Of a stretch of 64,000 bases of DNA, positions 54,614 through 64,000 are shown piece by piece. The translations under genes were made by a program, and so were the position numbers. This DNA comes from Paraspadella gotoi. Taxonomy: Eukaryota; Chaetognatha. The notes beneath the pieces were generated by a model. That model saw only the letters and a list, made by a program, of their open reading frames with translations, searched no databases and was not told the DNA's origin. How positions within the stretch are numbered: the stretch's first letter is position 1; each line of letters opens with the position of its first letter. Location: contig CM119267.1 of NCBI GenBank assembly GCA_051294375.1, forward strand, positions 20,585,476-20,649,475, given 5' to 3'.

Positions 54614-57302
54614 TTTTAACGACGGAAACGATTAGCCGGAGAAAATTTGATTTCTCCTTTGTTGTTTTCGCCTTCACCAGCAGAGCAAATTTCCCAGAAG
54701 GTCGACTTATTCCGATCTTATCTCTGCACGCGAAGCTGCATCTTTCTCGAGGCAAGTGAAGTCATCCAAGATTGGTTTTAGGTAAGTTCGAAGATCGATG
54801 CTCGCTGCAGCAGGAGGCCCAAAGGATCGAGAAAAAATTTGGCGAATGTTGTTCAAAAGGCTGAATTTCGAAGGCTCTTCCCTTTTTCCCCCCACCTTTT
54901 TTCTAATTCTTTTGTTAAATAAATCACGATGAGATCGTTCCTGGCTTCGAGTCTGGTTTATCTCCAGGGAATTTTCGTACCTTGCTTCAAAACAATTCTC
55001 TTGTTTTTACCTCGTTAGTCGTTGTTGAGAGAGAGAAAGATGGGCGGGGCCCTCGGTTTTTGGGGCGTTGAACGGAGCTCGGTCGTCAAAGTCGTCGATC
55101 GTCGTGGCGACGGCGTCACGGACGCATCGCCGTCGTCCCCGCCGTGAAAACGCGCTCTCTCTCTCTCTCAAAATCTGGTTTCCTCTCTCACTCTCCCTTG
55201 CGACGAACGAGGGAGAGAGAGAGAGAGATCCGAAGTATTTAAAAGCTTATGATAAACCGCTTTATCACAAACCCTGCAGAAATAAAGAACAACAATCGAA
55301 TAAAAAAAAATTGAGACGCGGGGGAAAGAAAAACAAACCCAATAAGATTTTTCGGCGATGACGTGGACCGGCAGAGAATACGAAAATAATAAGGTTAAAG
55401 CGAATTGGCTCGCACAAACGTCTCTCCCCGCAAATCTACCGCTCATTTTCGCTTCATTTCCGTCCGCTGTTTGCATTCTTTCCCACGCCGTTAAATATCC
55501 CAACTTTCGATCAGAACAAAACAAAAGAAATTTCGGTGAGAATAATGAAAAGGAATTCTTAATGTTTATCGGTCCTTTAATTTTTTTTATATTTTAACCC
55601 TCTTGCAAAAAATTATTTGCACTTTTTTCTTTTGATTTTACGTCGCATGCTGGGTCGAGAAAGTAAAATTCAACGTTTTTATTCAAAAAGCCCCCCGCTG
55701 GTTTTAGTACTTCGCAAATCTTTTTACATGGATGGACATTGGACATTATTTTCCCCTCGCTCGCTCGATCGAGTATCCAAAAGGGTTTGTTTACTTTCGG
55801 ACTGAACGGCCTTTCGACCGGGCGACTACTACTAGGGGAGGATCCGAGAGAACGACCACAACCGCGTGTCTCCCCCCCCAACCTCCACCCCAGGACGAGT
55901 ACATTCCAGGGCTGGGACTGGCAGGGAAATTCAAAACGGGGAAATGATCGATTTTCGGGTTGTCGGCCAACGGGAAAAGGGTGGATGACGCCGATAAGCA
56001 GAAACACAGAGAAAGAAAGGGCGAAAGAGAACGAGGAGAATCGCAGGTGAGGTGTAGAGCTTTGGCGAATTCAAAAACGTCTATTCTGGCTCCGACTTTT
56101 ATAACGCCTCAGGTTGCCAAAATAGAGAAGCAGCAGGATGAACGAGCTGGGCGTTCCAACAATGCTTCGGAGCATTTATTATTTCCGCGACACTGTAAAG
56201 AGAAAAAGAGTCTATAGAAATCGAAAAAAAGAAAGTTAAAAGACAGCAATCTCGAAGATTTAAGTAATCGATCGCGAAATAAAAGTGGAAAATACAGAGT
56301 TGAGAGCGACAGGCCACGATAACTATCGCGCCGATCTCGATGAAATGTCTCTATTTTAAAGCAGAGCGACCCAATCATCCTTGGGAGCTCGGGCCCGCCG
56401 AGATTCGCTATCGTGACCAAAAATGAGTTATGGTCTGCTCTTGAAAAAGCTTGTGATAGGTTAAATGACAAAAAGTGCGAGCCTAAACCGTTGTTTACGT
56501 ATTACTTTTCGCAAAAGCGAACAAACTTTTAATTAACTTTCTATCACTGACCGCTAAAATAATAATGCGCGTAATCAAAGTCTAAACAAAATTTTTAAAT
56601 ACTGAAAAAGTAATGAAAGAGTATCAAAACATATAGTTCATAATAATGCATATTGCATAGGCTCTCATTATTGCTTAAGTTTCCGTATGTACCGTCAAGA
56701 AAAATATATAAATGTAAAAGCTTTTACATTAAAAAAAATAATCGAAATTCTTAACAGTTTATAGAAGTTACTAAGTTGGCGTGAAATGCTGAAGAGAAAA
56801 AAAATAATATAGATCAGATTTCGTTATTGCAGCAATAATGTATATTGTATATACATACATATGATGAAGGCTGAACGATGGTGGGTAGGTGCGATTAAAA
56901 AAAGTTCACTATTCGAGCAAAAGGGGAAGCGGGGAAGAGGCATGAGGGGAAAAAACTGGTCATCGACGAGTGACGTCGGAATAAAATAATAACGCTTCGA
57001 AAAAAAAACTATTCAAAATATATTATCATCGAGTGAAAAAAAAACCACAGCAACCATAACGCAGCAATGGTGTGTGTAAGGCTCTTTTATTTTCTCAATT
57101 ACCATCGTCCCATCGAAAAAATCTATATGTCGAGGAAGAACTCGGAGGGGGGGGGGAAGCCGAGCGAAGGCAGTCGCCACAAATGAATTCCCCTCCCCTC
57201 TTCCTCTCTCTCGCGGGAGCGACGAGTAACAGAACCAAAAAGGGGTAAAGGGGGAGGGGTGGGGGTGGAGGAGGGACGAGAGTGCGGCACAGGTGGTTAC
57301 GA
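54614..57302. other. Spacer between DSP1-like gene and DLGAP
   Basis: About 2.7 kb. Facing CT and GA tracts (about 55148-55164 and 55212-55230) could pair into a long hairpin or form unusual DNA near the expected DLGAP promoter. A GC-rich CG-containing patch (55070-55145) may be part of that promoter. A 137-codon minus-strand ORF (55594-56007) overlaps plus-strand ORFs of similar length and matches nothing I recognise. The right half (56500-57300) is probably the DSP1 3' UTR, with G-rich runs near 57150 and 57240-57290. Confidence 0.4.
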
Positions 57303-60300
57303 TTAGAAATTAATGGCGGATTCGTTGGATTCCGTAAGGTTGGAGTGAGCGGCGACCGACGCCAGCGCGTGTTCGGAAGAACGACTGTCTGGAGTGCTAG
57401 AGGGCGCGACGATGGGCGGAGACGAAAATCTCATGTGCATGTCCGAGTAAGTGGAGACTGAGGAAGATGGGGAGGTTACGCTCGCGACACCGTGGGGCGA
57501 GACGGAAGCGGGAGACGAAAACTATAAAAAAAAGGGATATTTTTTTTCTTCTTTTGGGGGCATAAAAGCGAACCCATTCTTGAATCTTCACACAGCAATC
57601 AATGTGCAACGATAAAAACGATTTTGATTTAGCTTTCGAAGAGAAACAAACAAAAACGAAAACCGTCGGCTGAATGTTAATTACTACTACTGTTTTTGTT
57701 TGTGTTATTAATAAAAAAAATTGTTAAGAAAAGTTGCCTCTTTTAACTCCACCCAACCAATCGAAGGGGGGGGGACCTACGCACGTTGAGCGCGGACGTG
57801 TTTGTCGGCGACTGCGTCGGCGTCCGACGATCCGATGAGTCCGTATGAAAATGCCTCAAGTCCGTATGAGCGCCGGTGGGAGACATTAGGTGCTGCTCAA
57901 CGTTGAGCGTCGTGTGTTGTTGTTGATGTTGTTGTTGTTGTGAATGGTGAGCGTAAAAGGAATCATGTTTGACGGAAGGGCTGGGCATTTTGGACGGGGA
58001 GGGAGTCTTCGCAGGACTTTCTGAACGGTCGTGGCCGGTTAAATCTGAAATTGTAAAATGGGGGACAAGGATTCGAAATCGTCAAAAACTACGTACAAGT
58101 GCATTGCTCACTGGACTAACAAATTTACTTTTCAAACATTTTCCCTTTATATTTCTAAACTGATTTGTTAAGTTATTGTTATTGTATCAATAATTGCTGG
58201 GATCATTTCTCACTCGAAGTATATTCGGCCATTTCCCGTTCGTATCTCTCCTTGTCCGCCACGGCCAGGACTTCGTAAGGTTGCTTTTCCTCCGGGGTCA
58301 GAACCGACCATTGAGCGCCCAGAATCTGGAAAGTAAATGGCAGAAGTAGTGAGGTGGAGACGAAAAAAGGAAGATGATAAAGTGGCTCACCTTGGCAATG
58401 TCTCCGACCGAACGAGTAGGATCCTTCTCCTTAATTTTGTTCCTGTTCTCGGCGCAGAAAAAGAAGAAAGGCGTCAGACTTCGCTTGGGTTGATTCGGAT
58501 CTTTTTTTATCTTTTTCCTTTTCGGGGTGACGCCGTCGGGCTATTGTTTAGAAAATGAGGGTGGTGTGAGGAAGGGAAGATTAAAATAACACAGGCTATT
58601 ATAAAATTCGATTGTGCTTACGCGTAAAGAAAGGGCAAAAAAGGACTATAAAACTATTTCGTCGCAACAGATTCAATAAACCGTAACAAAACAAAAAAAC
58701 AAAACGGCTCAAAATCTCGACGAACCGTGGAAGGCGGCTTCATCTGGAGGTCGTAACGCGTTTTGTCTTGTTCCGCCATCTCCTCGAATCTCTTTCGTTC
58801 CCCCAGCGTCATCGTTTTCCACCGGGCAGAGCATTTCCTAGACAAAGGGGAGTGGGCTTTCATCTCGTTAACTGCGACGTCAAGCGCAATTCTGGACAAC
58901 TGTCGAAAATGGTTACTCGGTAAAATCACCGAGGTGCTTCTCTTCCCCCCCATTCCCATTTAGGGAAACCACCGACTGTTGTTCTTGCACAAACAAAAAC
59001 CACCCAAAAACTCTCGCTGTTCTGACGACGCAGCAACTTTCAGATAAGAGAGACGCTCCCTTCTTCTGACCTTGAGAACTCGGAGAATTCGACCTTCTGG
59101 TCGGGATGTTTTCTTCGGTGGACGTCGTGACATATCTGAGGGGGAGAAAATTCGGGGTTATAATTCCTATTTTTTGCTTAGTTAATGATTGTATTATTGT
59201 ATTATTTGAGGAGGGTAATTTTTTTTTGGCATTCAAAAAACCACGTGACGTAGACCCAGACAAATGGAGACGCAGTAAAGGGAAGTAAATGTGCAACGAG
59301 GAAGAACCAAGACCTGCACGAAAAATGCGTAGGAGGTGCGCGGTTGCGGAATTTGAGCTTGTCTCATCGCGTTGTCGGCATCGCTTTTTCTAGAGTATTT
59401 CTTCGTTTTCTTTCTCTTCGTTCCTGACTCTGAGGAGAAAAAAGGTGTTATTTTAATGAACATGCGGTGAAGAGGTTGAAAAGAGCTTGTAAAAACCGAA
59501 AAAGAGACCCGCCTAACTCACCATCGTCGGAACTTTGTATGTGGGTAAGGACGATGTGACGTTTCAACTCCTCTTGGCTGACGGCTTGATAAGGACACTC
59601 TGTGGAGAAGTGATTAATATCATGCTTATTTAAAATGTTTTACCATCTTATGAAATGAAATTGGTAAAACAATATAAAAATTATCCATTCAATTATTAAA
59701 TAAGCTATCTTGCACCTGACTTTGGACAGGCTTTGGTGGTTTAAGGCCTCCATCACTCTTACAAGATAATGACATAGCAGGTCCCTGCAAGCTTTCAATC
59801 AAGACTCTCTCACAGTCTCGTTTATTCACTCCAAGAGTACCTGGCTTCCCTATCAATGAGGTGGTATAATGTTTCAAAGAATGTTTCAATAGTAAGAAAA
59901 GAATTTTTGAATTTTTTTAGTTATTTATATGCGTGAGTCATTGGCGAAATCAAATCAGCTGTGGCTGAGTTAGGTTCAGACTGACAGTCTGTAAGAGCAT
60001 AAAAATCTTAAAAGCATAAGGATCATAGCAATCGCATAAAAAAATCATGACAAACTTTGAAACTCAAACCAAAAATCATATTTGATACAGGAAAACTAAG
60101 TTTAATATATAATTAATTGGTTTAATATATATATTTGAATATTGCTTTTTGCCCCTTTTTATTTCCAATATTATTTTTTCCTATTATTTTTATTTATCTT
60201 TTTAAATTTTATTTTATTTTTTATTCCCTTTTTCCAAATACGTTTATTCATTTTATTTTTATATTAATTTTATCTTAATTTTTTCTCATACTAATTTTTT

Positions 60301-61036
60301 AACCTGATTTAAGCGTTAATTTTTCTCGCACTACCCTATATAAATTGTAAACAAATCACATCATCAGTTTTCAAGGACCTTGATGATGAGAATATATATT
60401 TTAATTATCAGCTTCATACAATTACAAATAATATACAAAAAGGCGATCTATAATTTGTAACGCCGAAAAGGATGACGACGACGCCATTTATTGGGACCAT
60501 CATTTCATAATTAGCGCAAGCGATTGCGACGATAAAATCCTCCCTTAACCGCATTTTCCATGTAATCCCTTGGCCGATAGGACTGAACCGATACCTGTGC
60601 AGGAGGTGAGAGGGCGAGCAACTGGGCTGGATCCGGACGGATGCTCTGAGGATAGATTCGAGTAGGCAAACATCTGCTGGCCATCGACCCGGGAGTTGAT
60701 TTGGTAGAATTGTTGATGCTGCTGTTGTTGTTGATGATGCTGTTGGGGCAGTTGATGAGGTTGAACGTAAGAGGCACAGTTTTCTTGTTTAGACACGACG
60801 TGATTGTAAACGAGAGGATTGGATCCGTTTTCGTTTTTAACGATCTCGGCCGTAGAAACGTTTACGGAATTTTCCGTGTCTATGTAGTTGTTGTTGTGAC
60901 CGGACCCGGATTCGGTTTTGGGAACCTGAAAACCATGCTGTTGCTGGAGCTCTTGCATGCGTTGCAATTGCTGCAGCATTTCTTCCTCATTCTTTATGAA
61001 AGCCACTTCTTCCTTTGGCTGATGTTCTTCCATCAT
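57303..61036 (-). CDS. DSP1/HMGB-like protein: Q-rich N-terminus, C2H2 finger, two HMG boxes
   Basis: An HMGB-family DNA-bending chromatin protein, most like Drosophila DSP1. Exon 1 (60595-61036; [20 protein letters not shown]) is Gln-rich. It splices in phase over a 995-bp intron to 59599, creating a C2H2 finger [20 protein letters not shown] plus TH (C-x2-C-x12-H-x4-H). A basic linker ([15 protein letters not shown]) precedes HMG box 1 ([50 protein letters not shown]) and HMG box 2 ([48 protein letters not shown]). The Ser/Pro/His/Gln-rich tail ends NESAINF at 57303, unlike the acidic tail of vertebrate HMGB. The first of two Met codons was chosen as start. The 5' intron contains repeat C copy 3. 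Confidence 0.87.
59656..59901 (-). repeat. Dispersed repeat family C, copy 3 (DSP1-like intron)
   Basis: About 246 bp, closely matching copies 1 and 2 in sequence and orientation. The minus strand has a 66-codon open frame ([20 protein letters not shown], then [20 protein letters not shown]). It lies near the 3' end of the large first intron of the DSP1-like gene. No clear target duplication is visible. Confidence 0.75.
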
Positions 61037-61470
61037 GAGTGTTATAAATAGTTTTAACGAGAACCTAGTTTTTGATACAAGAAAGATGTACACACGTTAA
61101 AAATATAAAAAAATATGGCATCAATAAATATAAGAATTACATAAATCATACTCGATTTCTTTTCCCGCGTAGTTTTATTTTTAACTAAAATGACTAACTT
61201 TCGTATGGATTGGCAAAAGTACATACAATTAACTGCGAAACAAGTGCATTGTGAATTAAAAAGCACTGTTAATTGATAAAATTTACAAAAAATGTAGCCA
61301 ATCTCTTATAAATGGGCCGCAGGAAAAGCGCAAGAAACACTTTTTATATTCACTGAATATTTCCTGAAAACGGTTAAAAGTGCAAGAGGAATTGGACACG
61401 TAGTAGAAAAATTTGTTCGTCCATTACGCACTTAACAACCGAATTGTGGACGAAATAATCTACGAATGTA

Positions 61471-62443
61471 TACAGAAGGCTTCATATTATAAAATGTGGT
61501 ACCCCTTTTTTGTGACCAGAATCTGTTCCTACCAAACTACCTGATCGAATTTCATGAAATTTTACATTTAGTCTTAATGACGATATAAATGGAACTATCG
61601 AGGCGAATTTTAATATTCAACAAGAGATACAGGGACCTGGGGGGTGGACCCCTGGGGGGCCAAAAAAACCTAAATATTTTGTTTCATTTTTTAAAATTTT
61701 TTTAGTGGCATCAGGTGCATTTACGTTTTAAACATATAAAAAAACATTTTAAAACTAAAATTGAAAAATTTTCAATAATTAAGAATGCATGGTTCATCAT
61801 TTTACTTCTAATTTTCCTAAATTATTCCAAAACTGACTTGAACTGCTGATGTTCATGAAGCTGAAAATTAAGGTAAACTAATATTTCTGTGGTAATTAAT
61901 ACGTTTTTGTGGAAAAGTAAACGTCTATGCAACTGTTCAAAACAAAAATAATGAAAAAATTTCAAAAAAAATTTTGACCATTTATTGCCCCTAAGGGTGA
62001 CCCCTCCGGGGCCCCATATCTCGGCTCAGGTGTCAAATATTGAAATTCGCCTCGATAGTTCTATTTATATTCACATAGGGATCGTTCATACTAAATTTCA
62101 ATAAATTAGGTCCAGCAGTTTCCTCGGAACGTGTTCTGGTCAAAAAAAAGGGGTACTATGGCAACAGCCGGGTTGCCTGTGATGCCCATTGGGATGGGGC
62201 ATCTCACTGTTGGCTTTGGGGGCTTCCGACCCTCAGTGATGCCTCCAGTCACTGGCGCGGTTACCCTAGGACGGTCTCGCTTTGCCAACGCAGAGGGAAG
62301 TCGTTAGGACTGTGGATGGAACACTACGCCTGGGATGGTGTGTTCCCCCTCTGAGCCAATGGATTTGGCTGACAGATGGTGGACGTGAGGCGGTGTGAAT
62401 ATACCGCCACAGTACCACATTTTATAATATGAAGCCTTCTGTA
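61471..62443. mobile_element. Element B: non-autonomous TA-flanked transposon with long inverted repeats
   Basis: The left end TACAGAAGGCTTCATATTAT (61471 on) and right end ATAATATGAAGCCTTCTGTA (to 62443) are inverted copies. Similarity continues inwards for about 200 bp (ACTATCGAGGCGAATTT on the left, AAATTCGCCTCGATAGTT on the right near 62042-62059). TA at both edges fits Tc1/mariner-type target choice. There is no transposase. Without the nested family A insertion it is about 0.7 kb. Confidence 0.82.
62157..62411 (+). mobile_element. Hairpin repeat family A, full copy nested in element B
   Basis: This 255-bp unit interrupts the right inverted repeat of element B and is flanked by GTAC (62153-62156 and 62412-62415). 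Consecutive stem-loops are directly readable: GGCAAC/GTTGCC (62160-62177), GATGCCC/GGGCATC (62181-62203), TCACTG/CAGTGA (62204-62239), GGAACAC/GTGTTCC (62318-62346), AGCCAA/TTGGCT (62354-62370) and GGCGGT/ACCGCC (62389-62408). No ORF. Other copies lie at 22996-23166 and 37311-37331. Confidence 0.82.
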
Positions 62444-63028
62444 CGTATTAGTAATTTGATCATTTTAATACTTTTTGACGTGGATCTAACAATAAGCCGA
62501 AACGGGATGAATGGAATGATTGATAAACTCTAAAAGCCCGACAAGCGTCGGGAAAAATATTAGAACAACTAAAGGTCTATTAATCTCTTAACTAAAGGTT
62601 TAAACAAAAAAAAATTTCATGGCCTATTTCATGAAAGCTAAAGCTAATAAATATGTGCTCAGCACTTACATTTTTTGATTTGTTTTAGCAATAAATTTTC
62701 AGTACCGCACCAATAGAAATTTTTTTTTAAGGTCCCGTCTATTCTACACAAAACTAGAAGATTCAGACTGAAGTACGGACACATGTCCGCGTAATTAGTA
62801 AAAAAACCTAGATAACCAAAAATAAACACAATCGGAAAAAACAAAAAAAAATTGACAAGGGAAGAATGGCGCGATTTCTGCCTCCGGAATGTGAGTAGGA
62901 TACGAGCCTCAGAACCGCGGACACGACGGGTACGAATTTCTAACCAAGAGCCATCGCCTTCTTATCTGAGCAGCGCCCTCCTCCACCAAGCCCCCTCCGA
63001 GACGTTGGAGGGGAGAGAAAGAAGAGAG

Positions 63029-64000
63029 TCACTGCCCCGAAGAGCCGGGCGGGGGAGGTTGATCGGTGGACGTGGGGCTCCGAAGATCGGGGACGTCGCC
63101 GCCGCGGTTGATGAGGAATCCGTTGAGCTCCACAACGGAGGCTCTGTCGTCGTCGTCGTGGGAATTAGATCTTTTCCAAGAGACGAGATTTGAAGAGGAG
63201 AAAGAAAAAAGAAAAGGGAGGAAGATACAGATTACAGAAGCTGATAAGAATATCTGAATATGAAGAGACAACAAACCTGCCAACGTTGAAGGAATGGGGA
63301 ACGTTTAGAGTTGGGTTTAAGGCATTCGGTGTGAGCCACTCTTGGGGGAGCATTCTCTCGACGAACGGCATACAAGTGGACAGGTAGGCGAGACGGTTCA
63401 CCCAGGAGGGGATCTCTTTTCCGACCTGCGAGTTAAAAGATAAAACACATTTCGCGTTTTTCTTCTATTTTAGTTTGCATCATTTTATTTACGGGCATAA
63501 TTTTACTCTCGCGGATCCGTTTTAGGGTGATTTCTGGTTAAGGTTACGTAGGGTTAGGAGGGTTTAGGGATAGGGTAATTAGGTAATAATTTTTAAAATT
63601 TATTTTACCCATTTACGTATAAAAGCGGCCTAAAAAAGGCGAGTGAAAAGTTTTTCCTCAAAGAATAACAAACTTACGAGAATTTCGCTAAACCCTGAGG
63701 AGAAGTGGTTGCAGTTTTTTCTCATCAGATGATATTTATCTCCGGTGTATTCTTTTCCTGACGCGCGGATGAAGTGAAAGAGTTAGTAAAGCGGGAGTTG
63801 GTTAACACGGCTAAATCCGGATCGTTGATAACCCGGATGAAAGACCCTACCTAAAAACTCGATGACCTGCTCGACCTCATGAGACGTAAAGTCGGTTGTG
63901 CCCAGAACGATGGTTTCCTTGAACTTGAAATGCTCCCCTGAAAAGAAAACATTATGCATTTTAATTTGAAGAAGTTTAAACTTTCCAAAGGTAATTGGCT
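63029..64000 (-). CDS. DESI2: Desumoylating isopeptidase 2-like PPPDE protease, 5' part outside window
   Basis: PPPDE-superfamily thiol isopeptidase; DESI2 acts as a deubiquitinase/deSUMOylase. The last exons are present: [20 protein letters not shown] and EQVIEFLG (63850-63940), a short exon giving [18 protein letters not shown] (about 63660-63770), then [20 protein letters not shown] and [17 protein letters not shown] (63290-63425), and a final exon ending in a D/S/P-rich tail with stop at 63029. The catalytic Cys lies in RKNCNHFS. The catalytic His belongs to the missing N-terminal part. The C-terminal tail (DDDD, then [13 protein letters not shown]) is not conserved. MITE M copy 3 lies in the intron near 63490-63655. 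Confidence 0.9.
63491..63655. mobile_element. MITE family M, copy 3 (DESI2 intron), degenerate
   Basis: The left end GGGCATAATTTTACTCTCG resembles CGGCAAAATTTTACTTTCG of copy 2. The interior, in the opposite orientation to copies 1 and 2, has GGTTAAGG, GGGTTAGGAGG and TTTAGGG tracts. The complement of the right end (ACTTTTCACTCGCC) is a diverged inverted repeat. Edges are approximate. Confidence 0.5.

Larger units (their letters stand above)
61037..63028. other. Spacer between DESI2 and the DSP1-like gene, rich in mobile elements
   Basis: About 2 kb. It holds a TA-flanked transposon derivative (61471-62443) with hairpin element A nested in its right arm. Outside these, the DNA is AT-rich with no ORF I can support. 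The DESI2 3' UTR should lie at 62450-63028 and the DSP1-like promoter at 61040-61470. Confidence 0.6.

Noticed and set aside
55594-56007. 137-codon minus-strand ORF upstream of DLGAP
   Set aside because: Overlapping ORFs of similar length exist on both strands in this GC-richer patch; no recognisable domain or splice context.
60511-60777. Alternative frame ending NRLR as the true C-terminus of the Q-rich exon
   Set aside because: The Q-rich frame splices at 60595 into the next exon in phase and completes a C2H2 finger, a much better explanation.
62106-62288. 60-codon ORF within hairpin element A
   Set aside because: The frame runs across the element A/element B junction and through stem-loops, so it is incidental.
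37628-63655. Interstitial telomere arrays
   Set aside because: The CCCTAA-like tracts are short, degenerate and bounded by MITE inverted repeats, so they belong to family M rather than true telomeric arrays.
1-64000. CRISPR arrays, bacterial operons, phage or secondary-metabolite clusters
   Set aside because: Spliceosomal introns and metazoan gene families throughout; no direct-repeat/spacer array was seen.

Overview
This is nuclear DNA from an animal, most likely a bilaterian invertebrate. The evidence is protein-coding genes split by many short introns (typically 45-80 bp, GT-AG), metazoan families (DLGAP/GKAP scaffold, HMGB/DSP1, STMP1, GAPVD1, AMPK gamma), AT-rich intergenic DNA, and dispersed MITE- and SINE-like repeats. 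I cannot name the phylum from sequence alone. One 10-N assembly gap lies in an intron (32278-32287).

I recognise thirteen genes and every one is on the minus strand, so they read from high to low coordinates. From left to right they are: BDP1, a TFIIIB subunit whose 3' end runs off the left edge; a large unidentified RS-rich/zinc-knuckle protein (8063-17734); PSMD4/Rpn10; CXXC1/CFP1; GAPVD1/RME-6 (9 kb); an intronless 733-aa orphan; AMPK gamma; an intronless secreted PNGase F-like protein with a PA domain; the micropeptide STMP1; PPCDC of coenzyme A synthesis; DLGAP; a DSP1-like double HMG-box protein; and DESI2, cut by the right edge.

The genes are functionally mixed: Pol III and chromatin control, the proteasome, endocytosis, energy sensing, CoA synthesis and synaptic scaffolding. 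I see no pathway cluster. The notable organisational feature is the shared strand over 64 kb.

Introns and spacers hold several repeat families: (A) a ~255-bp element made of consecutive hairpins, one copy nested with a GTAC duplication inside another transposon; (B) a ~0.7-kb Tc1/mariner-type non-autonomous element; (C) a ~250-bp element with three same-orientation copies, all in introns; (M) a small MITE family with TTAGGG-like interior; a tRNA-derived SINE-like unit; and a second TA-flanked MITE.

Most interesting for follow-up are the one-strand gene block, PPCDC with serine in place of the catalytic histidine, the animal PNGase F-like enzyme, the hairpin-chain element, a C2H2 finger joined to a double HMG-box protein, a potentially myristoylated DLGAP, and the extended STMP1.
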